Shown piece after piece: positions 62,635-64,000 of a stretch of DNA of 64,000 nucleotides. The notes under the pieces are model-generated. The model did not search any database and was not told the origin of the DNA. It was given only the letters and a program-made list of their open reading frames with translations. The position numbers and the translations under genes are program-made. The stretch's first letter is position 1, and every line of letters begins with the position of its first letter. Origin of the DNA: UBA10649 sp963700255 (GTDB lineage Bacteria; Actinomycetota; Actinomycetes; S36-B12); NCBI GenBank assembly GCA_963700255.1, contig CAVOWW010000023.1:62001-126000 (forward strand), given 5' to 3'.

Positions 62635-64000
<1,366 letters not shown>

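Overview
The window is chromosomal DNA of a very GC-rich actinobacterium. The basis is gene content and order: mtrA–mtrB–lpqB, ComF, a SecA without a C-terminal zinc motif, an Rv3235-type protein, sahH, uvrD2 beside mycoredoxin and nudC, adnA–adnB, moeZ, rsgA and a 180-kDa-class glutamate dehydrogenase all appear in roughly the order of the Mycobacterium tuberculosis Rv3194c–Rv3248c region. No WhiB7, F420 or mycolate genes are seen. GTG starts are frequent. A Nocardioidaceae-like member of the Propionibacteriales is my best guess, but that is inference only. No IS element, prophage, CRISPR array, tRNA or rRNA was found.

Layout. (1) 1–14.8 kb: the start of a YlbL/PDZ Lon-like protease gene running off the left edge, a zincin–Nudix–GNAT operon, small secreted or lipoprotein genes, a frameshifted septum-formation gene and a frameshifted M20 peptidase, GGT, then an E1-like/cyclodehydratase-type protein followed by an ABC1 kinase and an MFS–cNMP fusion. 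(2) 14.9–28.7 kb: DNA repair and redox genes (UvrD2, mycoredoxin, NudC, AdnB, AdnA) with two membrane proteins. (3) 28.7–37 kb: a flippase-like protein with a degenerate kinase domain (frameshifted), a secreted metzincin cut by an in-frame TAG, Fe–S-type small proteins, a multiply frameshifted GGDEF gene, MoeZ, a tyrosine-phosphatase-like protein and RsgA. (4) 37–48 kb: NAD-glutamate dehydrogenase, a patatin/WS-DGAT lipid pair, and a SAF–CpaE-like pair divergent from an HTH gene. (5) 48–64 kb: Rv3235-like protein, CaiB/AMACR-type CoA transferase (frameshifted), SecA, a GNAT–LuxR fusion, a beta-propeller secreted protein with a long acidic insert, ComF, and a CPBP protease–mtrA–mtrB–lpqB operon, ending in sahH, whose N-terminus lies beyond the right edge.

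How genes work together. MtrAB–LpqB is an envelope and cell-cycle two-component system; AdnAB processes double-strand breaks; MoeZ activates sulfur carriers; WS/DGAT and the patatin-like hydrolase probably make and break storage lipid. The least understood units are the E1-like/ABC1 kinase pair near two proteases, and the HTH/SAF/degenerate-ParA group.

A caution for all users: at least eight single-base frameshifts and one nonsense codon occur in otherwise well preserved genes. Several lie in short G/C runs, so part of this is likely sequence error rather than biology.
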